Shown here: piece by piece, positions 55,812 through 64,000 of the stretch
Layout: each line of letters begins with the position of its first letter
Position numbering within the stretch: the stretch's first letter is position 1
Source: Rugamonas sp. A1-17
GTDB lineage: Bacteria; Pseudomonadota; Gammaproteobacteria; Burkholderiales; Burkholderiaceae_D
Reading direction: 5' to 3'
Assembly: GCA_025548565.1 (NCBI GenBank)
Contig: JAJLPB010000005.1
Span: forward strand, 186,001 to 250,000
DNA length: 64,000 nucleotides
Translations under genes and position numbers: made by a program
Notes under the pieces: generated by a model
What the model was told of the DNA's origin: nothing
The model's database searches: none
What the model saw: the letters and a program-made list of their open reading frames with translations, nothing else

Positions 55812-58295
55812 ATGTTCAGACTATCGTTATCCATGCTGCGGCGCGACTGGCGCGCGGGCGAACTGCGCTTCCTGCTGGCGGCGCTGATGCTGTCGGTGGC
55901 GGCGCTGTCGTCGGTGAACTTCTTCACCGCGCGCATGGGCGCCGGCATCGCGCGCAACGCCAACCAGGTGCTGGCGGCCGACCTGGTGCTGGCGTCCGAT
56001 CAGCCCTTGCCCGCCGACCTGCGCGCCGAGGCAGCGCGGCGCGGCCTGCGCAGCGCCGACACTGTCGCGATGCTGAACATGGCCACCGCCGGCGGGGACG
56101 GGCAGGGCACGTCGATGCTGGTCGCGCTCAAGAGCGTGAGCGATGCCTATCCCTTGCGCGGCCACATGAAGCTGCGCCGCGAAGGCCTGCCGGACGCCGT
56201 GGCCGCGTCCATCCCCGCGCCCGGCACTGTGTGGGTCGATCCAACCCTGACAGCGGCGCTGAACCTGCGCATCGGTTCCACGCTGCGCATTGGCGAACGC
56301 ACGCTGACGGTGGCCGGGGTGATCGCCTCCGAGCCCGATGCCGCCGCCTCCTTCCTCACGCTGGCGCCGCGTGCCATGATCAACCACGCCGACCTGGTGT
56401 CCACCAATTTGCTGCAGCAGCATGCCATCGCCACGCACCGCCTGCTGGTGGCTGGCGAACCGGCGCAGGTGGCGGGGTTCGAGCAATGGGTCAAGGCGCG
56501 CATCGCCGCCACGCCCAGGCTGGGCATCGAAATCAACTCGCTTGCCTCGGCGGGCAAGGAGAGCCAGTCGATGCAGGACCAGGTGCGGCAGTTCCTGTCG
56601 CTGGTCGGGTTGTTGTCCGCGCTGCTGGCCGGGATCGCGGTGGCGATGGCCGCGCGCCGCTACGTGCAGCGCCACCTCGACGCCTGCGCCGTGCTGCGCT
56701 GCCTGGGCCAGACGCAGTCGCAGCAGATCCGCATGTATCTGCTGGAGTTCCTGATGCTGGGCGTGGCCGGCAGCGTCATCGGCGTGCTGCTGGGATTCGG
56801 CTGTCACTTCGTCCTGCTCGAATGGCTGGGCAAGCTGGTGGACGCCGACCTGCCGCCGCCCGGCTGGCAGCCGGCGCTGCAAGGCCTGGTGGCGGGGCTG
56901 GCGCTGTTGCTGGGCTTCGCGCTGCCGCCGCTGCTCCAGATGCGCAACGTGTCGCAAGTGCGCCTGCTGCGCCGCGAACAGGAAGCGCCGCAGGCGCGCA
57001 CCATCGCCAGCTACGCGCTGGGCGCCGGCGTGTTCACCGCGCTGCTGGTGTGGCAGACCGAGGACGTCATGCTCGGCCTGATCGCGGCAGCCGCGTTCGC
57101 GTTGTGCGGCTTGGTGTTCGGCCTGGCGGCGTGGCTGGGCGTGGGCGCGCTGCGGCCGATGCGCGGCCTGTTCAACCATCCGGCCTGGCGCTTCGCCGTC
57201 ACCGACATGCGCCGCCGCCCAGCGGCAAGCATCACGCAGATCGTCGCGCTGGCGCTGGGCCTGACCGCCTTGCTGCTGTTGACGGTGGTGCGCGGCGACC
57301 TGTTGTTCGCATGGCACCAGGCCACGCCGGAAGGCGCGCCGAATCACTACATCATCAACATCGAACCGGAGCAGCGGCAGGCACTGGAGGCGCGCCTGAA
57401 GCGCTACGGGCAGCCGCGCATGCATGTGCTGAGCCGTGGACGGCTGGTCGGCGTCAACGGCAAGCCGGCCAAGCCGGACGATCCGCGCGCCAGGGAGATG
57501 GTCGAGCGCGAAATGGAGATCGAGCAGGCCGATAAGCTGCAAGTGCCCAACACCATCACCGCCGGCCGCTGGTACGATGGCGTTGCGGCCGAAGTCTCGG
57601 TCGACCAGGGCATCGCCGAAATCCTCGGCATCAAGCTGGGCGACCGCCTGACCTTCGACGTGGCCGGCGAGACGCTGGACGTCAAGGCCACCAGTCTGCG
57701 CAAGGTCGACTGGCGCGCGCACCAGGTGGGCGCCGCCTTCGAAGTGGCTCCCGGCCTGATGACCGCCATGCCGGCCACGCTGGCGACGACCGTGTACATA
57801 CCGGCGGACGACCAGCGCTTCTCGTACCTGCTGGCGCGCGACTACCCGAACGTGAGTGTGCTCGACATCAGCGCCTTCATCCAGCGCATGCAAGACACGC
57901 TGGCACAGGTCAGCGCGGCGGTGGAATTCCTGTTCGCGTTCACGCTGATGTCCGGATTGCTGGTACTGTACGCTGCGATGGCGGGATCGCTGGACGCGCG
58001 CAAGCGCCAGGCCGCGCTGCTGCGCGCGCTGGGCGCCACGCGCCGGCAACTGTCGCAGGCGCAGTGGATAGAGCATCTGCTGACCGGCGCGCTGGCGGGC
58101 TTGCTGGCGGCCGGCGGCGCGACTGCCGCCAGCTGGGCGCTGGCGCGCTTCAGCTTTCACCTGGCGTGGCAATGGTCGCCGTGGTTGTGGACCGCCGGCC
58201 TGCTGGCGGGCGCGTTGTGCGCGCTGGCCGGCGGCTGGGCGGGCTTGCGCAACGTGCTGAATCAACCGCCCTTACTCAGTCTTCGGGAAAATTAG
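55812..58295 (+). CDS. FtsX-family ABC transporter permease (YbbP-like)
   Basis: This is an 827-residue inner membrane protein. TM1 is near residues 20-40. A periplasmic MacB-like domain follows, then a first group of FtsX helices (about 260-400). A second periplasmic domain and a second FtsX group (about 710-820) complete it. Length and plan match E. coli YbbP (804 aa), part of an exporter of unknown substrate. The ABC ATPase follows 8 bases later. Confidence 0.9.
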   Translation: MFRLSLSMLRRDWRAGELRFLLAALMLSVAALSSVNFFTARMGAGIARNANQVLAADLVLASDQPLPADLRAEAARRGLRSADTVAMLNMATAGGDGQGTSMLVALKSVSDAYPLRGHMKLRREGLPDAVAASIPAPGTVWVDPTLTAALNLRIGSTLRIGERTLTVAGVIASEPDAAASFLTLAPRAMINHADLVSTNLLQQHAIATHRLLVAGEPAQVAGFEQWVKARIAATPRLGIEINSLASAGKESQSMQDQVRQFLSLVGLLSALLAGIAVAMAARRYVQRHLDACAVLRCLGQTQSQQIRMYLLEFLMLGVAGSVIGVLLGFGCHFVLLEWLGKLVDADLPPPGWQPALQGLVAGLALLLGFALPPLLQMRNVSQVRLLRREQEAPQARTIASYALGAGVFTALLVWQTEDVMLGLIAAAAFALCGLVFGLAAWLGVGALRPMRGLFNHPAWRFAVTDMRRRPAASITQIVALALGLTALLLLTVVRGDLLFAWHQATPEGAPNHYIINIEPEQRQALEARLKRYGQPRMHVLSRGRLVGVNGKPAKPDDPRAREMVEREMEIEQADKLQVPNTITAGRWYDGVAAEVSVDQGIAEILGIKLGDRLTFDVAGETLDVKATSLRKVDWRAHQVGAAFEVAPGLMTAMPATLATTVYIPADDQRFSYLLARDYPNVSVLDISAFIQRMQDTLAQVSAAVEFLFAFTLMSGLLVLYAAMAGSLDARKRQAALLRALGATRRQLSQAQWIEHLLTGALAGLLAAGGATAASWALARFSFHLAWQWSPWLWTAGLLAGALCALAGGWAGLRNVLNQPPLLSLREN

Positions 58296-58303
58296 GAGTA
58301 GCA

Positions 58304-59008
58304 ATGACCAATATGAATCTCGCGGCCAGCCTGCTGCGGCCGGCGATAGCGGTAAAAAACCTCGGCAAGCGCGTGAGCGACGCCACCGGCGAACTCACCA
58401 TCCTGCACGATATCGACCTGACGGTGCAGGCAGGGGAGACGCTGGCCATCGTCGGCGCGTCCGGCTCGGGCAAGTCCACGCTGCTGGGCATCCTGGCGGG
58501 GCTGGACCTGCCGACCAGCGGCACGGTGGAACTGGAGAACACCGACATCTTCCAGCTCACCGAGGACGGCCGCGCCGTGTTCCGTCAGCAGAACGTGGGC
58601 TTCGTGTTCCAATCGTTCCAGCTGCTGCCGCACCTGACCGCGCTGGAAAACGTCATGCTGCCGCTGGAGCTGCGCGGCGAGGCGCGGGCCAGCGAGAAGG
58701 CCAAGGCCATGCTGGAGCGGGTGGGGCTGTCGGCCCGCTTGCGCCACTATCCGAAGTACATGTCCGGCGGCGAGCAGCAGCGGGTGGCGCTGGCGCGCGC
58801 CTTCGTCTGCGAACCGCCGCTGCTGCTGGCCGACGAGCCGACCGGCGCGTTGGACGCGGCCACCGGCGCCGCCGTGATTGAGCTGATGTTCGCGCTGAAT
58901 CGCGAGCGCGGTTCGACGCTGGTGCTGGTCACGCACGATTTATCGATCGCCGCGCGTTGCGGCAGAACCGTCACCATGAACGCGGGCCGCCTGAGCGCAG
59001 CCGCTTGA
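58304..59008 (+). CDS. ABC transporter ATP-binding protein (YbbA-like)
   Basis: The 234-residue ATPase has Walker A GASGSGKST, Q-loop FVFQSFQLL, signature MSGGEQQR, Walker B LLLADEPTGALD and the H-loop THD. It belongs to the MacB/LolD/YbbA class. The start has TAGGAGTAGC upstream; a longer frame lies inside the permease gene. It powers the permease encoded just before it. Confidence 0.95.
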   Translation: MTNMNLAASLLRPAIAVKNLGKRVSDATGELTILHDIDLTVQAGETLAIVGASGSGKSTLLGILAGLDLPTSGTVELENTDIFQLTEDGRAVFRQQNVGFVFQSFQLLPHLTALENVMLPLELRGEARASEKAKAMLERVGLSARLRHYPKYMSGGEQQRVALARAFVCEPPLLLADEPTGALDAATGAAVIELMFALNRERGSTLVLVTHDLSIAARCGRTVTMNAGRLSAAA

Positions 59009-59019
59009 GAGAGGAACGA

Positions 59020-59772
59020 ATGCGATTGCCACGACTGATGTTGATCCCTGTGCTGGCGCTGGCCGGCGCCGCACAAGCCGACGGCCTGGCCGATTTGAAG
59101 GCGGCGCTGGAGCACCTGCAGGAGCCGGTGCCGTTGAAGGCCGCACTGGATTCGAACGTCTGGCGCCGCAACGGCGAGGGCAAGGACGCCGACGAGACCA
59201 GCGGCCAGGCTGCGGTCGGCATCGAGGACGGCCAGCGCGGCATGCAGCTCAGTTACAGCCGCGACATGCTGGCCAGGCTCGATGCGGAAGCGACGGCGGT
59301 CGCCCGCAATCCCAACGCCAAGACGCCGACCTTGAACGCCGCCCGCGAATTCAGCCCGACCGATCTTCGGCCCATGATCTCGGCCGCCAGCAGCCTGGCG
59401 CAGATGTTGGAGAAGACCAGCTTCCTGAGCGAGAAGGCCGACGTCTACCAGGGCAAGCCGGCGCGCGTGCTGACCTTCGCGCAGGGCATCGACGTGCTGG
59501 CCGACCGGGACCGCAAATACGTCAAGGAATTCGATGGACGGCTGAATGTGTGGATCGCCGCCGACGGCACGCCGCTGGCCAGCCGCATCACGCAGAGCAT
59601 GCATGGCCGGGCCTTCATCGTCATCAGCTTCGAGGCGAAGAATGAAGAGTCCAGCGTCTACGCGCTGGCGGGCAACCGCCTGGTATCGATACGTAAGGAG
59701 AGCCGCAACACCGCATCGGGCGCCGGCGAGAAGAGCGAGTTCAAGATCGTGAAGACCCTGCAGCTTCAATAA
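59020..59772 (+). CDS. Secreted protein of unknown function, third gene of the ABC operon
   Basis: The product is 250 residues. The start ATG follows GAGAGAGG, 11 bases after the ATPase stop. A signal peptide (to about residue 22, GAAQAD) precedes a soluble domain of mixed alpha/beta pattern, with KTSFLSEKADVYQGKPARVL and DGRLNVWIAADGTPLASR regions. The latter reads like an outer-membrane lipoprotein-sorting-type (LolA/LolB or DUF2092) beta sheet, but the match is weak. It may be a periplasmic substrate carrier or chaperone of the exporter. Confidence 0.8.
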   Translation: MRLPRLMLIPVLALAGAAQADGLADLKAALEHLQEPVPLKAALDSNVWRRNGEGKDADETSGQAAVGIEDGQRGMQLSYSRDMLARLDAEATAVARNPNAKTPTLNAAREFSPTDLRPMISAASSLAQMLEKTSFLSEKADVYQGKPARVLTFAQGIDVLADRDRKYVKEFDGRLNVWIAADGTPLASRITQSMHGRAFIVISFEAKNEESSVYALAGNRLVSIRKESRNTASGAGEKSEFKIVKTLQLQ

Positions 59773-59774
59773 AA

Positions 59775-59804
59775 AAAGGGCCAAGTCCCGGACTTGACCC
59801 CTTT
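59775..59804 (-). terminator. Bidirectional hairpin, strong terminator for sodB
   Basis: The arms CAAGTCC and GGACTTG are extended by outer AAAGGG/CCCTTT pairing. On the minus strand the hairpin is followed by seven T, ideal for ending sodB. On the + strand it ends the ABC operon with a short T stretch. Confidence 0.85.
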
Positions 59805-59820
59805 GCCTGCAGACTTACAA

Positions 59821-60399
59821 TCAGGCGAAGTTGGCTGCTGCGAAGTCCCAGTTGGCCAGCTTGAAGAAGGTCTCTACATACTTAGGACGCGCGTTGCGGT
59901 AGTCGATGTAGTAAGCGTGTTCCCACAGGTCGCAGGTGATCAGCGCTTTGGCGTCGGTGGTCAGCGGGGTGGCGGCGTTGGAGGTGTTGACGATGTCCAG
60001 CGAACCGTCGGCTTTCTTCACCAGCCAGGTCCAGCTCGAACCGAAGTTGCCCACGCACGACTTGGTGAACTCTTCCTTGAACTTGTCGAACGAACCCCAC
60101 TTGGCGTTGATCGCGTCGGCCAGCGCGCCGCTTGGTGCGCCTTTGCCGTTCGGGGTCAGGCCGTTCCAGTAGAAGGTGTGGTTCCACACCTGGGCCGAGT
60201 TGTTGAAGATGCCGCCGGACGATTTCTTGACGATCTCTTCCAGGGACAGGTTTTCAAACTCGGTGCCCTTGATCAGGTTGTTCAGGTTGGTGACATACGT
60301 TTGATGGTGCTTGCCGTAGTGGTATTCCAGCGTCTCTTGCGAGATGTGCGGCGCCAGGGCGTCGATGGCGTATGGCAGTGGTGGCAGGGTATGTTCCAT
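59821..60399 (-). CDS. sodB: Superoxide dismutase (Fe type)
   Basis: It has 192 residues. Metal ligands are in [17 protein letters not shown] and DLWEHAYY. The active-site Gln in NNSAQVWNH indicates the iron form (SodB). It dismutates cytoplasmic superoxide. GGAAGAAC precedes the ATG. A possible -10 TACAAT is at 60470-60465. Codon use is closer to that of a highly expressed gene. Confidence 0.97.
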   Translation of the reverse strand: MEHTLPPLPYAIDALAPHISQETLEYHYGKHHQTYVTNLNNLIKGTEFENLSLEEIVKKSSGGIFNNSAQVWNHTFYWNGLTPNGKGAPSGALADAINAKWGSFDKFKEEFTKSCVGNFGSSWTWLVKKADGSLDIVNTSNAATPLTTDAKALITCDLWEHAYYIDYRNARPKYVETFFKLANWDFAAANFA

Positions 60400-60524
60400 T
60401 GTTCTTCCTTGTGTTGGTTTGACGATGTGAAAAAATCGAGGTGATTCTTGCCGAAACGTCCGTCATTGTAAAGCGGTTGCGCCATCGGTGCAGAAAAGGC
60501 CAGATTTCCGTGTGGCTATCTCGA

Positions 60525-61544
60525 TCAGCGCACGCGGCGCGTGGTTTCGCGCACGATCAGCTCCAAAGGCGGCACTTCGCCGCGCGCTTCCTCGCCGTTG
60601 ATGATGCGCAGCAGCGCCTGGGTGGCGATGCGGCCGATGTCATACAAGGGCTGGCGTATAGTCGTTAGTGGCGGGGTGGTATAGGACGAGCCGGGCAAAT
60701 CGTCGAAGCCGACCAGCGAGATGTCGTCCGGCACGCGGATGCCCTTGCGGTACAGCGCCAGCCGCGCGCCATACGCGCTCAGGTCATTGGCCGCGAACAC
60801 GGCGGTGAACTGCTGGTGCGTGTCGAACAGCCGGTTCATCGCCAGCATGCCGCTGGCCTCGTGATAGTTGCCCTCGACGATCAGGTCCGGGTCCAGCTCG
60901 ATATGCGCCTCGCGCAGCGCGCGCGTGTAGCCGGCCAGGCGCTCGGCGGCGTCGATGTTGTTGGCCGGGCCGGAGATGAAGGCGATCCGGCGGTGGCCCA
61001 GCTCGATCAGGTGGTGCACCGCCATGCAGGCGCCCGATTCGTTGTCCAGCTTGAAGCCCAGCGCGCTGCGGGTCTGCAGCGCGCGGCCGGTGGAGACGAT
61101 GGGGCGCTGGCTGGCGAAGCCCAGCACCGCCTGGTCCGACATGCGGCCCGACAGCAGGATGATGCCATCCACCTTGCGCGCCAGCAGCAGGCGCATGCGG
61201 TCGGCCTCCTCGTCGGCGTTCCAGTGGCCGCTGACGATCACCGAGGCGTAGCCGGTGCCTTTCAAGCCGTCGTCCACGCCGCGCAGCGTTTCGTCGAAGA
61301 AGGGGGAGGAGATGTCCTGCACCACGATGCCGATGGTCATCGAGCGGCCTTTTTTCAGGCCCTGCGCCATCTGGTTGGGCGCGAACTTCATCTTGTCGAT
61401 GGCGGCCAGCACGGCGAGGCGCTTGTCGTCGGACACCTTGGCGGTGCCGTTGAGGATGCGCGACACGGTGCTGGGGGACACGCCCGCCTGGCGTGCTACA
61501 TCCATCAGGGTCGATGGGCCGGAGGAGTGGGGGACGTCTGCCAA
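60525..61544 (-). CDS. LacI-family transcriptional regulator
   Basis: The product is 339 residues if translation begins at the TTG codon at 61544, which has AGGAAT six bases upstream; longer frames have no ribosome site. The N-terminal LacI helix-turn-helix is LMDVARQAGVSPSTVSRILNG. A periplasmic-binding-protein-like sugar domain follows (about residues 75-335). It is divergent from glucokinase, with an operator between the two, so it probably controls glk and itself in response to a sugar. Confidence 0.9.
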   Translation of the reverse strand: MADVPHSSGPSTLMDVARQAGVSPSTVSRILNGTAKVSDDKRLAVLAAIDKMKFAPNQMAQGLKKGRSMTIGIVVQDISSPFFDETLRGVDDGLKGTGYASVIVSGHWNADEEADRMRLLLARKVDGIILLSGRMSDQAVLGFASQRPIVSTGRALQTRSALGFKLDNESGACMAVHHLIELGHRRIAFISGPANNIDAAERLAGYTRALREAHIELDPDLIVEGNYHEASGMLAMNRLFDTHQQFTAVFAANDLSAYGARLALYRKGIRVPDDISLVGFDDLPGSSYTTPPLTTIRQPLYDIGRIATQALLRIINGEEARGEVPPLELIVRETTRRVR

Positions 61545-61683
61545 GGCAATTCCTGTTGTGATCGTTATTCTGTGAAAACCTTTTCGCCGAAGATTACCAT
61601 AAAATCCACGCTCTTCCGGCCAAATCCATCCCCGATGCCGCATTGACTTTCACGACGATACGGTATTTAATGAAAAAGGCTCT

Positions 61684-61697
61684 TGAAATCGTTTTCA
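61684..61697. promoter_or_regulatory. LacI-type operator between lacI-like gene and glk
   Basis: TGAAATCGTTTTCA is a palindrome with a CG centre and one mismatched pair, the usual LacI/GalR layout. It lies just upstream of a TATAAT box (61712-61717) that should serve glk, so binding would cover the -35 region. A weaker copy, TGAAAACCTTTTCG (61573-61586), lies 29 bases before the regulator start and may give autoregulation. Confidence 0.7.
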
Positions 61698-61711
61698 TAA
61701 GCGATGTGACT

Positions 61712-61717
61712 TATAAT
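61712..61717 (+). promoter_or_regulatory. Candidate -10 box of glk (TATAAT)
   Basis: TATAAT is 38 bases before the glk start. The -35 is weak and lies inside the operator, which fits a repressed or activator-aided promoter. Confidence 0.55.
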
Positions 61718-61754
61718 CAAACCGCCGGCAAACTACAAGAAACCAGGAAGAGAC

Positions 61755-62747
61755 ATGCAACGCGAATCGTTTTCGCACCTCGCCAATGGCCCGCGCCTGC
61801 TGGCCGACATCGGCGGCACCAGCGCCAGCTTCGGGCTGGAGACGGCCCCCAACCGGATCGAGGCGATCTGGGTCACCGACTGCGCCGCCTATCCCACGCT
61901 GGGCGCGGCGCTGGTGGCCTATCTGTCGCAGCCGGCCACGGTGGCGGCGGGCGGCTACCAGGCGCGCTTCGCCGGCATCGCCATCGCCAATCCCATCGAC
62001 GGCGACTGGGTGACGATGACCAACCACCACTGGTCGTTCTCGATCGAGGCGGTATGTTCGCAATTCAGTTTGAAATCGCTGGTGGTGGTGAACGACTTCA
62101 CCGCGCTGGCCAGCGCCTTGCCCTACCTGGCGCCGGACCACAAGCGCCAGATCGGCGGCGGCGCCGCGCGCGCCGGCGCCACCATCGGCCTGGTGGGCGC
62201 GGACGCGGGGCTGGGCGTGTCCGCCCTGGTGCCGGCCGGCGAGCGCTGGATCGCCATCGACAGCGAAGGTGGCCACAGCACCTTCGCGCCGATGAACGAG
62301 CGCGAGATCGACATCCTGCGCTATGCGCGCCGCTACCACGAGCATGTGTCGAGCGAGCGGCTGGTGTCGGGCATCGGCATCGCGCTGGTGTACCGCGCGC
62401 TGGCCGAGCGCGCGCGCGTCGAGCCGCAGGACCTGAACACCGCGCAGATCATGGAGCGCGGCCTGCACCGCCTGTGTCCCGTGTGCGAGGAGACGCTGGA
62501 CGCCTTCTGCGACATGCTCGGCACCGTGGCCGGCAATGTCGCGCTGACGCTGGGCGCCAAGGGCGGCATCTACATCGGCGGCCGCATCGTGCCGCAGATG
62601 AGCGAGTTCTTCGAGCGCTCCGGCTTCCGCGCGCGCTTCGAGCAGAAGGGCCGCTTCTCCGACTACCTGGCGCACATCCCCACCTTCGTCATCACCGAAC
62701 AATATCCCACGCTGATCGGCATGTCGGCCATGCTGTCGGCCGGCTGA
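61755..62747 (+). CDS. glk: Glucokinase
   Basis: The 330-residue hexokinase-family enzyme phosphorylates glucose with ATP. The phosphate-binding LLADIGGTSASFGLE opens the protein; NDFTALASALP and IDSEGGHSTFAP are conserved substrate loops. KGGIYIGGRI is the adenosine motif. It belongs to the E. coli Glk type, not ROK. AGGAAGAG precedes the ATG. A LacI regulator gene is divergent. Confidence 0.96.
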   Translation: MQRESFSHLANGPRLLADIGGTSASFGLETAPNRIEAIWVTDCAAYPTLGAALVAYLSQPATVAAGGYQARFAGIAIANPIDGDWVTMTNHHWSFSIEAVCSQFSLKSLVVVNDFTALASALPYLAPDHKRQIGGGAARAGATIGLVGADAGLGVSALVPAGERWIAIDSEGGHSTFAPMNEREIDILRYARRYHEHVSSERLVSGIGIALVYRALAERARVEPQDLNTAQIMERGLHRLCPVCEETLDAFCDMLGTVAGNVALTLGAKGGIYIGGRIVPQMSEFFERSGFRARFEQKGRFSDYLAHIPTFVITEQYPTLIGMSAMLSAG

Positions 62748-62760
62748 CCGCAGCGTCAAC

Positions 62761-63627
62761 TCACAGTGCCATCTGCGGCTCCAGCGGCAGGCATAGCTCG
62801 CAATCCTGCGCCTCCACGCAGGCGTCGCGCTGCTCCGGTTCGTAGCGCTCGAAGCAGGGGCGGGCGGCCGCCTTGTAGCGGCCATACAGCACGCCCTCGT
62901 GCAGCAGGCGGTGCCACGCATCCTTGCTCAACACCCTCGGACCGATGAAGCGCAGCACCGCGTGCGCGCCGCCGGCGATGGTCTTGATCGGCATGCCGGC
63001 CGGCGCCACGAAATCCCCCGGCACCTCCACGCAGACGTCGTAGCGGCACTTCTCCGGCGCGGTGATGTCGGGATCGTCCAGCCCCATGCCGAAGCGCGGC
63101 GATGGCGGCAGGTTGTGCTGGCGGCACCAGGTGTCGAGCTGCGACCACTGCGCCGCGCTGTCCTCGTCGTAGGGGCCGAAGTGGCGCGTGTAGGCCACGC
63201 GCGCGGTCGGCAGCCGGACGATGCGCACCGGCCCGTTCTGGCCGGCCACCGGACCCTGGCTGCTGGCGGCCGCCATGCCGCGCTGCCGGTCGCGCCAGCG
63301 CGACGGCGACAGGCCGAAGTGCTGGCGGAAGGCGCGGGCGAAGCCGTCGGCGGTGTCGAAGCCGCAGTTCTGCGCGATGGCTGCCACCGAATCGGACGAG
63401 TACAGCAGCTGCGAGGCGCCGGTCTCCAGCCGGCGCCGCCGCACGTAGGCGTGCGGCGCCTCGGCGCTCCATTGCTGGAAGCGGCGCAGGAAGTGATAGC
63501 GCGACAAATGCGCCTGCGCGGCCAGGCAGTCGAGGTTGAGGTTCTGGCCCAGATGCCCGTCGATATAGTCCAGCACCTGGTTGAGCCGGTGCTCCAGCGG
63601 ACGGGACGTCGGGGATGGCATGTGCAT
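62761..63627 (-). CDS. AraC-family regulator with a GyrI-like effector domain
   Basis: It has 288 residues. The two helix-turn-helix motifs of AraC/XylS lie at the N-terminus (about 12-108; SRYHFLRRFQQWSAEAP and DGFARAFRQHFGLSPSRWR). The C-terminal half (about 130-285) is a GyrI/SOUL-like ligand domain with ARVAYTRHFGPYDE. Such proteins (Rob/SoxS-linked relatives) sense small hydrophobic compounds. A TATAAT-like box overlaps its leader. Confidence 0.92.
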   Translation of the reverse strand: MHMPSPTSRPLEHRLNQVLDYIDGHLGQNLNLDCLAAQAHLSRYHFLRRFQQWSAEAPHAYVRRRRLETGASQLLYSSDSVAAIAQNCGFDTADGFARAFRQHFGLSPSRWRDRQRGMAAASSQGPVAGQNGPVRIVRLPTARVAYTRHFGPYDEDSAAQWSQLDTWCRQHNLPPSPRFGMGLDDPDITAPEKCRYDVCVEVPGDFVAPAGMPIKTIAGGAHAVLRFIGPRVLSKDAWHRLLHEGVLYGRYKAAARPCFERYEPEQRDACVEAQDCELCLPLEPQMAL

Positions 63628-63680
63628 GGGTACTTGCTCCGGATTATAAAACGGGAAATGCTGTCAATATAAAAAGACAA

Positions 63681-63694
63681 GTGAAACGTTTCCA
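63681..63694. promoter_or_regulatory. Palindromic site GTGAAACGTTTCCA
   Basis: The core GAAACGTTTC is a perfect 10-bp palindrome with a CG centre, typical of LacI/GalR and CcpA-like operators. Its half-site spacing is 2 bases shorter than that of the site at 61684. It lies between the araC-like gene and the secreted-protein gene at 63880 and could control either. The rest of 63628-63879 shows no gene. Confidence 0.6.
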
Positions 63695-63879
63695 TCATAG
63701 TCATCTCTTTTCGTCAAGGCCAGCACCGTTACATGTGTGTGGTTGAAAAGACACTCCGAAGGCTGCGCAACTTTGAACGGGTGGAGGACTGTCGATCTGT
63801 CTATGCTTTATCTGTGTGCAATGTTGTTTTTGGTATCGCACATGGAAGATCTCTTAAAAATAACTATGGAGACTAAGCT

Positions 63880-64000
63880 ATGACAACAATCAGACTGTCG
63901 AAACTATCGCTCGCGGCCGCCATCACACTGGCCTACAGCGCGCCCGGCATGGCCGCATCCAGCTGCGACCGTTACGCCTCGTACCCGGTGCTGAACGAGA
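63880..64000 (+). CDS. Start of a secreted protein, cut by the window edge
   Basis: Forty codons are visible. The ATG follows ATGGAGACTAAGCT. A signal peptide is clear: Arg and Lys at the start, LSLAAAITLAYSAPGMAAS and a cleavage near residue 26. The mature part begins SCDRYASYPVLNE. I cannot identify the family. The LacI-type palindrome upstream hints at a sugar-controlled secreted enzyme, but this is inference. The reading frame is open to the window end. Confidence 0.8.
   Translation, partial: MTTIRLSKLSLAAAITLAYSAPGMAASSCDRYASYPVLNE

Overview
The window is a stretch of high-GC betaproteobacterial chromosome. The gene order gyrA / DUF2059 / serC / pheA / hisC / tyrA / aroA / cmk / rpsA / ihfB / lapA / lapB is characteristic of Burkholderiales. 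The divergent gene just outside base 1, the sequence style and the accessory genes fit family Oxalobacteraceae (Massilia, Duganella, Rugamonas or a relative). This placement is inferred from gene order and protein similarity recalled from memory, not from a search. I see no rRNA, tRNA, CRISPR array, transposase or phage gene.

Bases 1-16,600 form a tightly packed housekeeping block on the + strand: DNA gyrase A, a secreted DUF2059 protein, serine and aromatic amino acid synthesis (serC, pheA, hisC, tyrA, aroA), cytidylate kinase, ribosomal protein S1, IHF beta, the LPS assembly genes lapA/lapB, UDP-glucose dehydrogenase, heptose-7-phosphate kinase and a ComEA-like helix-hairpin-helix protein. 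Bases 16,700-29,700 hold a signalling and cell-surface block: a six-PAS GGDEF-EAL protein, a secreted M28 peptidase, two chemoreceptors, a translationally coupled metallo-beta-lactamase-fold/polysaccharide deacetylase pair, and a thioredoxin-reductase-like flavoprotein without its CxxC. It is followed by cysM.

Bases 30,700-36,700 carry a small XRE-type regulator next to an AT-rich intergenic stretch with symmetric sites, then a minus-strand operon moxR-DUF58-transglutaminase-mltB. Three genes of that operon are joined by ATGA overlaps. Bases 36,800-47,500 are mixed metabolic and envelope genes: HDAC-like deacetylase, S9 peptidase, OPT transporter, YlqF/RbgA GTPase, DODA-type dioxygenase, BtuF-like binding protein, DsbA, an SDR and a SnoaL-like protein. 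They are separated by notable hairpin elements. Bases 47,480-54,037 are a seven-gene minus-strand efflux operon (DUF4148 protein, outer membrane factor, MarR, FUSC, DUF1656, HlyD, LysR) with a strong promoter and a dyad that looks like a MarR operator.

Bases 54,200-64,000 contain a very acidic small protein, a YghZ-type aldo/keto reductase, a YbbP/YbbA-like ABC exporter with a secreted partner of unknown function, iron superoxide dismutase, a LacI regulator divergent from glucokinase with an operator between them, an AraC-GyrI regulator, and the 5' end of an unidentified secreted protein. No wholly new system is proven here. The best candidates for follow-up are the XRE/AT-rich locus, the CxxC-less cNMP-domain flavoprotein, the MoxR-transglutaminase-MltB operon, the symmetric repeats at 37.8 kb and 43.1 kb, and the DUF4148-led efflux operon.
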